Assembly (NCBI RefSeq): GCF_024494655.1
Contig: NZ_JANHDL010000014.1
Span: forward strand, 1-64,000
Source of the DNA: Halorubrum laminariae
GTDB taxonomy: Archaea > Halobacteriota > Halobacteria > Halobacteriales > Haloferacaceae
Direction: 5' to 3'
DNA: 64,000 nucleotides
A program made the translations under genes and the position numbers. Each line of letters begins with the position of its first letter. The stretch's first letter is position 1. Below the pieces are notes generated by a model. The model was not told the DNA's origin and ran no database searches. It saw only the letters and a program-made list of their open reading frames with translations. Positions 15,526-23,439 of this stretch are shown here, one piece after another.

Positions 15526-15963
15526 ATGTCCGAACAAACTACCGACGACCCGTTCGAAGACTGTGAGCTAGGCCCCGAGGCGATCCTCGGAACACGAACC
15601 TACGAAGATGTCCTGTTCACCGATGAGACGGAGACACCCGTGAACGTCTTGACCGGTGAGACACCCGAGCATTCGCAAGCCACCGTCGACGAAGCTCAAG
15701 CCTTCGCATCGAGTATCGACACCGACACGCCACAGATCGCCCTGTCGGCATCGGTCGAAACACAGATCGAGACCGCAAGCAAACCGTACACGGCAGCCGC
15801 ATTCTTCCACTTCAAGGCGACAGGATCGCTCAAACGCCACCGCGCCTACCACGCCGCCGAAGAGTCGGATGGGTTCGTGGTTTCGTTCGAGGCGAACTAT
15901 ACAACCGGGGACCTGACGATCACCGTCGAGGAAGTGAATGAATCGGAGCGAGACGACGGCTAG
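15526..15963 (+). CDS. Uncharacterised acidic protein
   Basis: 145 aa. No recognised family; the N-terminal half is acidic and Thr-rich, and the C-terminal half is strand-rich (FFHFKATGSLKRHRAYHAAEESDGFVVSFEANYTTGDLTITVEEV). Led by a G/C hairpin. Confidence 0.5.
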   Translation: MSEQTTDDPFEDCELGPEAILGTRTYEDVLFTDETETPVNVLTGETPEHSQATVDEAQAFASSIDTDTPQIALSASVETQIETASKPYTAAAFFHFKATGSLKRHRAYHAAEESDGFVVSFEANYTTGDLTITVEEVNESERDDG

Positions 15964-15983
15964 CGAGTGCTGCTTCCGGCGGC

Positions 15984-16015
15984 GTTTATCGAGCGCCGGC
16001 GATGGGTGCCGGCGC
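15984..16015 (+). promoter_or_regulatory. Leader hairpin element, copy 4
   Basis: GTTTATCGA then an 8-bp perfect stem GCGCCGGC (15993-16000)/GCCGGCGC (16008-16015) with loop GATGGGT. The stem sequence differs completely from the C-run copies but keeps the pairing and the GGGT loop. 56 nt before ATG 16072. Confidence 0.65.
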
Positions 16016-16071
16016 ACCCAGGAGTGAGGCAGGGTACAGTCAGGGGCGTCGGCAGCCCAAGGTGAGACCCA

Positions 16072-16563
16072 ATGCACATGGTCATTTACACGCTCGTAGA
16101 GGCATCGACAGAAGACGACGCACTCGCCACCGGAAAGACGGTGTTCGATCGACTCGTCGGCGCCGTGCCACACGCCAGCGCCGTCTTCGACTACTACGTC
16201 GCGTTCGATGAAGAAGGGACATCGGTCGCCGGCTCGGCCCGATGGGGTGACCTGCCGGTCGCGGCACCTGTGGACTCCGATGAAGGCGGTGAGCTGCTCG
16301 AACGCGGGTGGGAGGCGACCGAGGAGGAGTTCCAGCGGAATCTCGACCGGGTGAAGGAGGCGCTCGACGACCTCAGCGATGAAGCGATCATGCGCGACGA
16401 GGATCTCGCCCGCCACGCCTTCCACCAGGTCGGCGCGTACGACGGCCCTTCCGTGTTCCTGTACGACGAACACGCGAGCGGGATTCGCCATCGCGGCCAG
16501 CTGGACCGAATCCTCGACGAGAGCGAGGAGCTCTGGATCGTGCCCGCCGACGTCCACTTCTAG
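16072..16563 (+). CDS. Uncharacterised haloarchaeal plasmid protein
   Basis: 163 aa. Strand-rich N-terminus (MVIYTLVEASTEDDALATGKTVFDRLVG), middle helix (EEFQRNLDRVKEALDDLSDEAIM), conserved-looking end (VGAYDGPSVFLYDEHASGIRHRGQLDRILDESEELWIVPADVHF). No family recognised. Lies four bases before the zinc-ribbon pseudogene. Confidence 0.55.
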   Translation: MHMVIYTLVEASTEDDALATGKTVFDRLVGAVPHASAVFDYYVAFDEEGTSVAGSARWGDLPVAAPVDSDEGGELLERGWEATEEEFQRNLDRVKEALDDLSDEAIMRDEDLARHAFHQVGAYDGPSVFLYDEHASGIRHRGQLDRILDESEELWIVPADVHF

Positions 16564-16566
16564 CAG

Positions 16567-16932
16567 ATGTCCCGTATCATCAACTAGCGACGCGAGAGCC
16601 GCACTCCGGCGCTTGCTTTCCGGAATACCGAGACTGGAGCCCGAGCCGTCCTACATCGAGCGCCGGACTCCTACCGGTACAAATGGCGTGGCGCAATCCT
16701 CGTCGACGGCTATCCGGTATGGTCGCGTGGATACGAGACGAAGGACGCGAAAGCGTTCAGGAACGTTCTCCGCGACCAACCTGCTCCCGAGATGAGTTGT
16801 CCGGAGTGTCTGGACGGCGACGTGGTAGTCGGTGGTAAATCGGCTGACGGTGTGAAGGTCCGGCGCTGGTTCGAGTGTCGAAACTGTGGATACGAAGCGT
16901 CCTCAAAGATCGTGTACGGCGCCGAGCGCTGA
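16567..16932 (+). pseudogene. Zinc-ribbon protein paralogue with nonsense codon 7
   Basis: In one frame it reads the full 121-residue length of the intact paralogue at 22973-23338: ESRTPALAFRNTETGARAVL, YKWRGAILVDGYPVWSRGYETK, CPECLDGDVVVGG..FECRNCGYE. The seventh codon is TAG where the paralogue has TGG (Trp). No other break is seen, so this is a young pseudogene, or a short protein could start at the internal ATG 16792. Confidence 0.8.
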
Positions 16933-16955
16933 CGGACATACCCGTCTTTACCGTG

Positions 16956-17078
16956 TTAAAATTCGGTCTCGAATTCGTCTTCGTCAGGCAGCATCTCAAG
17001 TGCCTCCTCAGCAGAAACAGCTTCAGGAGACCCATTACCGTCTTCGTCTCCGGCTTCTTCGGCTGTGGGAGCGGACAT
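16956..17078 (-). CDS. Small highly acidic protein
   Basis: 40 aa (begins MSAPTAEEAGDEDGNGSPEA, ends in DEDEFETEF). It is supported by a good leaderless promoter: TTTATCA on the minus strand lies about 25-30 nt before the ATG at 17078. No family recognised. It faces the neighbouring genes in the opposite direction. Confidence 0.45.
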   Translation of the reverse strand: MSAPTAEEAGDEDGNGSPEAVSAEEALEMLPDEDEFETEF

Positions 17079-17349
17079 ACAAAACCAGACACAGTGTAGT
17101 CTGATAAACCTTTACCGGCAGTACAGCACCAAGTAACATCCCTGACGACGAAATTCCTGAAAAGTGCGTGCACCATTCGCAACCAGATCTGGACGCACGG
17201 CATCGCGACGACCGAGGCCGAAATTCCACTTGAGAAATACGGCTGCTACACCGTGCCCCGGACTCGTACAGATATCACTAGAGTCCCGTCCTCTACCGTG
17301 ACCTCATACCATCGATAGAGTTTTTAGGATTCCGCGAAAATTGAAATAC
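17079..17349. other. Intergenic region with degenerate coding-like segment
   Basis: Contains the promoter of the minus-strand gene 16956-17078. A short open stretch around 17150-17310 (TIRNQIWTHGIATTEAEIPL) lacks a clear start and matches nothing I know. Confidence 0.35.
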
Positions 17350-17937
17350 ATGGCAGAATCCGCCATCTCACATTCACACCCCCTTGATACGATGCTGGCC
17401 GTCTCCGACGTGATTCGGAACGACCGGCTCGCCCAGCTCTATAGCCGTGTCCTCGAACACGACTCTCCAACTGTCGAGGAACTGGCCGAGGGCATCGAGA
17501 GCTCGACGACAACCGTCTACGAGGATGTCAAGCATCTCGTGGAGATCGGCCTTCTGGAGCGTGTCACGGAGACGCAGCCTCACCGCTATCGAGCAAGTCG
17601 CGTCGATATGACGATCCAGGCCGGCGGGGAGACCTTCCAGATCACTCCGACACTTCTGGTCGCCCTCGCCGAACACCAGTCGAACGAGAATCTCAGCCTC
17701 TACATCGACCGCCACGGTGTCAGCGGACTCGCAACGGCGATCGAATACGCTCGAGCGTACACGCAGTCGAAAATGAACGCCCGGATTATGGCCCGTGAAC
17801 AGGATATCCCTGTTCTCGAAGCGGAAACCATCCTCCAAGAACTCCAGGAGATCATTCTGGAGACTGAGCCCGATACCGCTACGAGCCTCGACATCGAGGA
17901 GCTTGATGCTGCCGTCGATGAACGCCTGGACGAGTAG
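17350..17937 (+). CDS. HTH protein, antitoxin-like partner of second PIN-like gene
   Basis: 195 aa from ATG 17350. Winged helix at residues 15-75 (DVIRNDRLAQLYSRVLEHDSPTVEELAEGIESSTTTVYEDVKHLVEIGLLERV) and the shared C-terminal element LSLYIDRHGVSGLATAIEYARAY. It parallels 12253-12882 in domain order and partner. Five bases separate it from the PIN-like gene. Confidence 0.7.
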   Translation: MAESAISHSHPLDTMLAVSDVIRNDRLAQLYSRVLEHDSPTVEELAEGIESSTTTVYEDVKHLVEIGLLERVTETQPHRYRASRVDMTIQAGGETFQITPTLLVALAEHQSNENLSLYIDRHGVSGLATAIEYARAYTQSKMNARIMAREQDIPVLEAETILQELQEIILETEPDTATSLDIEELDAAVDERLDE

Positions 17938-17942
17938 TAACC

Positions 17943-18476
17943 GTGTCAGCGCACCACTTCCCGTCTGTCGAGAGCCATATCATCGACGCGAACCTCTTCA
18001 TCCGGTTCGAGCGCCACGACACCGTCGACCTGCTTGAGCGGGCTGTCACCGAGCAGAATGTCGTCCTCCTCCTGCCCACACGAGTATACGACGAACTCAC
18101 GCCCGAATCCTATCCCCACGGGACTCCTCCAATAGAGGATGCAATCGAAGCTGGCTGGGTACAGCTGCTTGAGGAGGTTGACTATTCTAATCCGGTCGTT
18201 TCAGCGACGATGGATATGGTTCGCCAGTATATTGCTGCCGCCACCGACCGTCCCGAGCACACGATAGAGCAAGCAGATGCGGAAGTTGGTGGGGCGGCAG
18301 CAACACTCCTCGAACAGGGAGGGACAGACTCGATCGCCATCTACACGAATGACTTACCGGCGTTCCGCGGGATTGAACGAGCCCTCTCACAGCACGGCTA
18401 CGAAGACCCGGTTCAGCTCGTCAAGGCCTTCGACTTCGTCACGTCTGTCGAAAATCGGTATCAGTTCTCTGGATAA
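17943..18476 (+). CDS. PIN-like domain protein (putative toxin)
   Basis: 177 aa from GTG 17943. PIN-type landmarks: SHIIDANLFIRFE (first Asp), LLLPTRVYDEL (Glu), HTIEQADAEVGGAAATLL (central acidic residue) and SIAIYTNDLPAFRGIE (last Asp). Probably a VapC-like RNase held in check by the HTH protein at 17350; function inferred. An ISH3-type element is inserted 17 bp after its stop codon. Confidence 0.65.
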   Translation: MSAHHFPSVESHIIDANLFIRFERHDTVDLLERAVTEQNVVLLLPTRVYDELTPESYPHGTPPIEDAIEAGWVQLLEEVDYSNPVVSATMDMVRQYIAAATDRPEHTIEQADAEVGGAAATLLEQGGTDSIAIYTNDLPAFRGIERALSQHGYEDPVQLVKAFDFVTSVENRYQFSG

Positions 18477-18487
18477 TCTCTTCCCCT

Positions 18488-19897
18488 ATACCTCAGTACC
18501 TCACAAAGCATCCTCGGCTAGCTGTTTCTGAAACCTGAGTTCTGTGACGGAGCGGTTGTACTGGCGGTCTCGACGAGAGAATCTTGGGCGAACCGACCGA
18601 GAGCTGTCGCTGTCGGCGGCGGCTGCCGCCGACGCGACGGCGTTGCCACTCACGTTGAGGCGTACTTGGTCGGGAGTTACCGGTGGAACCGGTCGTCAGG
18701 TGGCCGGTTTGCGGGGACGGCCCGACGCACCGCGAGGGCCGTCCACGCTGCCCGGCACACCATCCTGATGAACTCCGTGAACGGCCACTTCCAGAGGCGA
18801 CGCCCGCCACGGCGCGGCGTCGCCACGTACTCCCAGTGCAGATACCGCCACACGTTCTGTAACAGCAAGCTCACCACGACGTACAACAGCCGTACGACCG
18901 GATTTTGCGTTGTCGTGCTTGCGATACTTTGTTTGGAGAGCCGATAGCTGGCCTCGATACCGAAGCGTTTGGCGTAGTGGTATCGAGCCTCGCGTGGCGT
19001 GTCGATGAACGGCGCGTCAGCGGCGTAGCCGTGACGCGCAACGCCGTTCTCGTCGTACCGTCCATTCAGGTACGTACAGTCGATGTAGACGGGAAACTCG
19101 ACGGTCCAGCTGTGACCGTCGAGTTTCGCCGTCAGGTCGTGTTGGATGACGCGGCTCCATCCTTCCGAGAGTTCCTGCTTGATCGTCTTTCCCCACCGGA
19201 CGATCGGCATTACATAGGCGTGGTTGTGTGCCTGAAGCAGCGTGAGACACTTGCTATCGTAGAATTCCCGATCAAGATAGACGGCCTTGACGCTGAGGTC
19301 AAGGCCGTCAAGAAGCCCGAGAAACTCTGCGAGGACACTGCTGGCGGTGTCGCCGTCAACGAGACGGCGCACCGCCAGCGTGTAGCGTTTGTTCTTCACA
19401 CGCGCGTAGAGGGTGGCGTAGGCGTGGAACGCGGTCGTTCCACGCTTGGCTTCTGAATGATAGAGACCGTCTGTCTCGTCTTCGTCACCGTAGTAGGGCC
19501 GCAGGTGGAGGTCGGCGACGACCTCCACCTGCTCAGGGAGGATCTCCAGCACGTCCTTCTGGAGAAGCGCGTTACCGACTCGTTCAACCGACGTGAAGTC
19601 AAGTTTCTCGCGGAGATGGTACAGAACCGTGTTTTCGTGGGGTGAGTCGTCACTGGATTCACAGAGTTCGGAGATTGAGGTCCCGTCGGCGCAAGCGCCG
19701 ACGAGGACCTCATAGATGTCTTCAGAATCAATTTCTGCGTTGTTACCGAGGCTGAGCGAAACTTCCTCGTCAAGCGTGTTGACGAGAAAGTTAAGGAGCT
19801 GGTCCTCATGGATTTCACCGTCTGCTTGCTGCTGGTGCTTGGACACACCTCAACAAGCAGACTCTCAACTAACGGGCTTTGTGAGGTACTGATACCT
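18488..19897 (-). mobile_element. Intact ISH3-type insertion sequence with target duplication
   Basis: The element spans about 18494-19891 (1.4 kb, as usual for ISH3). The ends CAGTACCTCACAAAGC (18494-18509) and GCTTTGTGAGGTACTG (19876-19891) are perfect 16-bp inverted repeats. ATACCT flanks both sides (18488-18493, 19892-19897), giving a 5-6 bp target duplication. One transposase gene is inside. A second copy begins at the left edge of the window. Confidence 0.92.
18677..19846 (-). CDS. ISH3-family DDE transposase
   Basis: 389 aa from GTG 19846. DDE residues: D112 (VVADLHLRPYYG), D192 (AVYLDREFY) and E298 (FGIEASYRL). The N-terminal 100 residues hold the DNA-binding region. It cuts and pastes the element. 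The frame is uninterrupted and the terminal repeats are intact, so the element could be active. Confidence 0.92.
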   Translation of the reverse strand: MSKHQQQADGEIHEDQLLNFLVNTLDEEVSLSLGNNAEIDSEDIYEVLVGACADGTSISELCESSDDSPHENTVLYHLREKLDFTSVERVGNALLQKDVLEILPEQVEVVADLHLRPYYGDEDETDGLYHSEAKRGTTAFHAYATLYARVKNKRYTLAVRRLVDGDTASSVLAEFLGLLDGLDLSVKAVYLDREFYDSKCLTLLQAHNHAYVMPIVRWGKTIKQELSEGWSRVIQHDLTAKLDGHSWTVEFPVYIDCTYLNGRYDENGVARHGYAADAPFIDTPREARYHYAKRFGIEASYRLSKQSIASTTTQNPVVRLLYVVVSLLLQNVWRYLHWEYVATPRRGGRRLWKWPFTEFIRMVCRAAWTALAVRRAVPANRPPDDRFHR

Positions 19898-19942
19898 ACG
19901 CAATTGAGGGAGAGAAACTGTTGGCGCTGGCGGATTTCAACA

Positions 19943-19982
19943 GGCCCAGTGACGTTTATTTCTGGGCCGAAATGGGTGGCCC
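19943..19982 (+). promoter_or_regulatory. Leader hairpin element, copy 5
   Basis: GTTTATTTCT then GGGCC (19964-19968), loop GAAATGGGT, GGCCC (19978-19982). The same GGGCC arm can instead pair with GGCCCAG upstream (19943-19949), giving two exclusive folds. Precedes ATG 20007. Confidence 0.55.
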
Positions 19983-20006
19983 GTCGCAATCGGGCCAGAT
20001 CCACAG

Positions 20007-20402
20007 ATGAGTCTGGAAGTCATCGACCGCCACAGCGACGCACTGTTCGAGTGCCTCTGGTGTCCCGTTTGCGGGCACGAGGTCTTCACCCACATCCCAT
20101 TCGAGGGCGTGTTCTGCAAGAACTGTAACACGCAGGTCGAACTCCAAGAATCCCGAGAGACACGCGGCTACGAGGAAGCCGTCCTCGCCTGCTTCGACAC
20201 CCACTCAACGTGGAACCTCCACGTCGACGAGAAGTTGCGTCGCGACCTGCCCGACGGGTCGGCGCGGGTGAAAGTCTTCGGCGCACCAGACGCCTACGAG
20301 GTCGACTGGTGGAGTCCAGAACCGGGTGAGGACTGGGAGCCGGTCGAACGAGGCGAGTTCGACGACGTCGACGAACCGGCAGAGATCTCCCACCTCGCGT
20401 AG
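20007..20402 (+). CDS. Zinc-ribbon protein, unknown function
   Basis: 131 aa. Zinc ribbon CPVCGHEVFTHIPFEGVFCKNC (C19/C22...C37/C40 approximately), then an acidic strand-rich domain (VFGAPDAYEVDWWSPEPGEDWEPVERGEF). It resembles haloarchaeal plasmid proteins I recall under DUF7567, but the label is uncertain. Leader hairpin upstream. Confidence 0.6.
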   Translation: MSLEVIDRHSDALFECLWCPVCGHEVFTHIPFEGVFCKNCNTQVELQESRETRGYEEAVLACFDTHSTWNLHVDEKLRRDLPDGSARVKVFGAPDAYEVDWWSPEPGEDWEPVERGEFDDVDEPAEISHLA

Positions 20403-20423
20403 GGGGAACGCAGTCACCGTGGC

Positions 20424-20454
20424 TGTTTGTCGCCCCCTGAGGGGTGCGGGGGCG
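20424..20454 (+). promoter_or_regulatory. Leader hairpin element, copy 6
   Basis: TGTTTGT then CGCCCCC (20431-20437), loop TGAGGGGTGC, GGGGGCG (20448-20454): 7 bp. The C-run could also pair with the proximal GGGG. 30 nt before ATG 20485. Confidence 0.75.
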
Positions 20455-20484
20455 CTTGAAACGGCGTCTACCGTCGAACAACTC

Positions 20485-20970
20485 ATGACTAGTACAGAAA
20501 CACCATGGAGAGACGAATCGCTCCTCCAGGAACTCTACTGGGAGCAGCACTTGAGCACGAACGAGATCGCCGACGAATGGGATTGTGATCAAGCGACGGT
20601 CTGGAAGTGGATGGATCGCTTCGATATCCCTCGTCGTAGTGCCTACGAGGCAGCCACGAATAGACGCCTTCATCCGGCTGTCTTTACTGACCGTGGTTAC
20701 GTAATATGCGCGTCGAACCACCGTGGAACAACCGATTCAGTTGGAATCCATCGACTAGTGATGGTCGCAGAGCATGGATTCGACGCCGTCGCCGGGAAAC
20801 ACGTACATCATCGAAATGGGATCCGGTTCGACAACCGACCAAGGAATCTCGAACTCCTAAGTCGAGGTGAACACGCCCAACGACACGGGTTTGGGACGGA
20901 CATACGACCACCATCCGAGGAACTCATCTACTCAAATCGGGAACGCGATGACCGGGGGCGATTCAAATGA
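20485..20970 (+). CDS. HTH-HNH endonuclease
   Basis: 161 aa from ATG 20485. N-terminal HTH (EQHLSTNEIADEWDCDQATVWKWMDRFDIPRRS, residues 21-52), then an HNH_3-type nuclease domain with KHVHHRNGIRFDNRPRNLELLSRGEHAQRHG (H108/H109, N121). The fold is typical of free-standing homing-type or phage HNH nucleases that nick or cut DNA. Its stop overlaps the start of 20967. Confidence 0.8.
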   Translation: MTSTETPWRDESLLQELYWEQHLSTNEIADEWDCDQATVWKWMDRFDIPRRSAYEAATNRRLHPAVFTDRGYVICASNHRGTTDSVGIHRLVMVAEHGFDAVAGKHVHHRNGIRFDNRPRNLELLSRGEHAQRHGFGTDIRPPSEELIYSNRERDDRGRFK

Positions 20971-21317
20971 CACCTGAGGCCTACATCGGGGAACGGCGGC
21001 AAGGCCGACTAGTCGTTATGCGGGTACCAGAAGGAACGCGGGTAACGCCTGATCGAAGCCTGGAACTCACAAATCACAGTCCGAGCGGATTCGAGGTTGG
21101 ATACTGTGGCAGCGGCCCAGCACAGCTCGCGCTCGCGCTCCTCCTCGACTACACGGGTGACGAAGCGTTCGCCCTCGACCACTACCAGGCATTCAAAACC
21201 GAGGTCGTGAGCCAGCTGGACTGCGCTGGGTCTGGTGAACGCTGGCGACTCACCGCCAGCGAGATCGACGCAGTCCTTCACGAAACGCCTGACGAGTCGG
21301 TCGCACCGACCATCTAA
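20967..21317 (+). CDS. DUF6166-family protein
   Basis: 116 aa. The family hallmark is HSPSGFEVGYCGSGPAQLALALLLDYTGDEAFALDHYQAFKTEVV. It is widespread on plasmids and phages; function unknown. Overlaps the HNH gene by 4 bases (ATGA). A longer paralogue lies at 25705-26385. Confidence 0.75.
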   Translation: MTPEAYIGERRQGRLVVMRVPEGTRVTPDRSLELTNHSPSGFEVGYCGSGPAQLALALLLDYTGDEAFALDHYQAFKTEVVSQLDCAGSGERWRLTASEIDAVLHETPDESVAPTI

Positions 21318-21340
21318 GAACCAATCACCGAGAGTAATCC

Positions 21341-21613
21341 ATGTCAGAACACACCCAGCCATCTCGTGCGGATGCCGAATCCAGTGAGCAGCCGAAACAA
21401 ACGGAGTATGTCAAGCGCAGTGACGTCGGCGTCTCACTTACCGTGAAGCTCACTCGTGGCACCGGCACCCGTGACCAGGACAAGATCGTCGCGAAGGCGA
21501 AAGGCAAGACGCTCGAAGACGCCCGCGAGGACATGGAAATCCTCCGAGAATACATCCACGATCTCGCAGAGGACGCCCGCCAGATCCAGCCAACAGACTC
21601 ACACGAAGAGTAA
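21341..21613 (+). CDS. Small conserved plasmid protein
   Basis: 90 aa. After an acidic start comes a compact basic domain (VKRSDVGVSLTVKLTRGTGTRDQDKIVAKAKGKTLEDAREDMEILREYIHDLAEDARQIQP). I recall such proteins as DUF7389, function unknown. 23 nt after the DUF6166 gene, likely the same operon. Confidence 0.6.
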   Translation: MSEHTQPSRADAESSEQPKQTEYVKRSDVGVSLTVKLTRGTGTRDQDKIVAKAKGKTLEDAREDMEILREYIHDLAEDARQIQPTDSHEE

Positions 21614-21624
21614 TACTTTTGTCT

Positions 21625-21644
21625 GTTGCACAAATTTGTGTAAC
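21625..21644 (+). promoter_or_regulatory. Near-perfect 20-bp palindromic operator
   Basis: GTTGCACAAATTTGTGTAAC has the perfect 12-bp core CACAAATTTGTG and ends 6 bp before ATG 21651. It is likely an autoregulatory site for the HTH protein encoded there. Confidence 0.7.
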
Positions 21645-21650
21645 TATAGA

Positions 21651-22310
21651 ATGTACGAAGTATGCGGTGAGAAGGAGCTCAAGGTCATCCTCGCGCTCGA
21701 CTCGGGGGATTCCATCTCGGGCGTCGCACGGAAGATCGACGAGAACCGGGAGACAATCCGGCGCGTCGTGAACCGTCTCGAGGAGGCTGGGTACGTCGCG
21801 TACGATGATGGCCTCCAACTCCTCGATCAGACGATCCGCGATGTCGGGCTCGAGTTCCTGGCCGCAGCAGCGGCTACCTCGCCGCCGTCAATTCCGGAGG
21901 GGTACGTCCTTCCGCAGTTCGCCGGCATGGACTACGCATTCACCGCTATCGATGCAGTCTACGTCTGGACTCGCGGTGGCTACCAGGTCGCTCGCGAGCC
22001 GGAGGACTATCCGCTGTTCATCGCCGTCCACGAGCCCGACCTCGACGCCTGGACGGCGTTCTTCGACCGATTTGGGATTCCGACTGCGGAGGAACGCCAA
22101 CCTGCGGACGAATTCGACGATGCCATCCAGATCGTTCTCGAGCCCTGTTCAGAAATCGAGGCTGAGATGGTCGACGGACGACCCGTCATCCCACTCAAAG
22201 AAACTGTGGCGTTCGCAAACGAGCACTACGCGCACTTCCAGTCAGCGCTCGACATGCTCGGCCGCATGTACGACACCGTCGACACTGACGCGAACTACTG
22301 TCCAAGCTAA
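21651..22310 (+). CDS. HTH DNA-binding regulator
   Basis: 219 aa from ATG 21651. Winged helix at residues 5-60 (GEKELKVILALDSGDSISGVARKIDENRETIRRVVNRLEEAGYVAYDDG). The second domain includes YVLPQFAGMDYAFTAIDAVYVWTRGGYQVAREPEDYPLFIAVHEPDLDAWTAFFDRFGIP, with some resemblance to AbiEi-type antitoxins, but no AbiEii-like toxin follows. The operator palindrome upstream suggests self-repression. Confidence 0.65.
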   Translation: MYEVCGEKELKVILALDSGDSISGVARKIDENRETIRRVVNRLEEAGYVAYDDGLQLLDQTIRDVGLEFLAAAAATSPPSIPEGYVLPQFAGMDYAFTAIDAVYVWTRGGYQVAREPEDYPLFIAVHEPDLDAWTAFFDRFGIPTAEERQPADEFDDAIQIVLEPCSEIEAEMVDGRPVIPLKETVAFANEHYAHFQSALDMLGRMYDTVDTDANYCPS

Positions 22311-22358
22311 CTTGGAGTTCTGACAAGGAAATTCTTCGACTGGGAGTGGCCTGGCCAC

Positions 22359-22390
22359 TGTTTGTTGTCGCCTTGAGAGGGCGGAGGCGA
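22359..22390 (+). promoter_or_regulatory. Leader hairpin element, copy 7
   Basis: TGTTTGTTG then TCGCCT (22368-22373), loop TGAGAGGGCGG, AGGCGA (22385-22390). 5 nt before ATG 22396. Confidence 0.75.
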
Positions 22391-22395
22391 ACAAA

Positions 22396-22617
22396 ATGAG
22401 CGACTCGTCGAATCTATCCGTCGAATCAGACGGTCTCACACCGCAACAGCGTCTTGAACCACCAAACACCCGACTCATCAACGCCGGCATCGTGACGATT
22501 CACGATATGGAGACGTTGCGAGCGTGCGTCGCCTACGAGAACGCGAACCAGCAGCGCGTCCAGATCCTCCGCCGGCTCGAAGATCGGGCCAGCGAAATCC
22601 GCTCACAGAACGACTGA
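22396..22617 (+). CDS. Small plasmid protein
   Basis: 73 aa (VESDGLTPQQRLEPPNTRLINAGIVTIHDMETLRACVAYENANQQRVQILRRLEDRASEI), probably two or three helices. No known domain. Has its own leader hairpin immediately before the start codon. Confidence 0.55.
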   Translation: MSDSSNLSVESDGLTPQQRLEPPNTRLINAGIVTIHDMETLRACVAYENANQQRVQILRRLEDRASEIRSQND

Positions 22618-22632
22618 CGCGACAGCTGGGGT

Positions 22633-22663
22633 TGTTTGTCGGAGCCTCGGTGGGTGGAGGCTC
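22633..22663 (+). promoter_or_regulatory. Leader hairpin element, copy 8
   Basis: TGTTTGTCG then GAGCCTC (22642-22648), loop GGTGGGTG, GAGGCTC (22657-22663). A 7-bp perfect stem whose sequence differs from the C-run copies. 7 nt before ATG 22671. Confidence 0.8.
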
Positions 22664-22670
22664 GATTCAA

Positions 22671-22970
22671 ATGAGCGAGCGACCTGAAATCGAAATTCAA
22701 CGACAGACCGCGTTCGGTGACGATGGCCAACTCGAAGTGACTGAGACGAGCGTCGAAACCTCCCTCGAGGACTTCGGTGCCGACGTGGATCACCGCGACC
22801 GTGATTCACGGCTTGATCGACCGAAAGCGAGTGAGTTCGGCGTCGACGACCGACCCGAAGTCAAGCACTCAGAAGAAGGCGATCAGTCGAATCTCTTCGC
22901 GGATACGGCCGAGGACCAGCAGACGCTCGCCGGCGACGACGCAGCGGATCGCTGTCTCTTCGAGGAGTAA
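22671..22970 (+). CDS. Acidic unstructured protein
   Basis: 99 aa from ATG 22671, rich in Asp/Glu/Arg, with a terminal CLFEE. Probably disordered; no family known. Directly upstream of, and likely coupled to, the zinc-ribbon gene at 22973. Confidence 0.5.
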   Translation: MSERPEIEIQRQTAFGDDGQLEVTETSVETSLEDFGADVDHRDRDSRLDRPKASEFGVDDRPEVKHSEEGDQSNLFADTAEDQQTLAGDDAADRCLFEE

Positions 22971-22972
22971 TC

Positions 22973-23338
22973 ATGACACGACTCACCAATTGGACGCGAG
23001 AGAGCCGTACAACGACCCTGGCGTACCGACATACAGAGACCAACGCTCGAGCGGTACTACACCGAGCGCCGGAGTCGTACGTCCACAAATGGCGGGCCGC
23101 AATCCTCGTCGAGGGCTATCCGGTGTGGTCGCGCGGCTTCGAGACGAAGAAGGGCTCATCGCTTCGGGACGAACTCAAAAAGCGTTCCCAGCCGGAGCTC
23201 CGCTGTCCAGAGTGCCCGAACGACGAGGTCGTCGTCGGCCAGAAGAGTGCTGACGGCGCGAAGATTCAACGGTGGTTCGAGTGCCGGGAGTGTGGCTACG
23301 AGAGTCGTTCAGCAATCGTGTACGGTCCCGAACGCTAA
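22973..23338 (+). CDS. Zinc-ribbon plasmid protein
   Basis: 121 aa. A basic N-terminal domain (WRAAILVEGYPVWSRGFETKKGSSLRDELKKR) is followed by a C4 zinc ribbon: CPECPNDEVVVGQKSADGAKIQRWFECRECGYESR. Such ribbons often bind nucleic acid, but the role is unknown. The paralogue at 16567-16932 carries a nonsense codon. Confidence 0.65.
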   Translation: MTRLTNWTRESRTTTLAYRHTETNARAVLHRAPESYVHKWRAAILVEGYPVWSRGFETKKGSSLRDELKKRSQPELRCPECPNDEVVVGQKSADGAKIQRWFECRECGYESRSAIVYGPER

Positions 23339-23403
23339 TTCTCGACCGATATGAGTACAAGACGACGAACCGCTGGGATGATCTGTACTGATCGGAGCAT
23401 TCA

Positions 23404-23436
23404 ACTCCCGGTGTAAGGAATTCTTACACAGGAGTT
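23404..23436 (+). promoter_or_regulatory. Nested inverted repeats upstream of AbrB-type gene
   Basis: ACTCC/GGAGT outside and GTGTAAG (23411-23417)/CTTACAC (23423-23429) inside, ending just before ATG 23440. GGAG also serves as a possible Shine-Dalgarno site 6 nt before the start. Likely bound by the AbrB-type protein itself. Confidence 0.6.
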
Positions 23437-23439
23437 CCA

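Noticed and set aside
15568-16557. 329-codon minus-strand open frame
   Set aside because: Covers two plus-strand genes that each have a leader hairpin and normal acidic composition.
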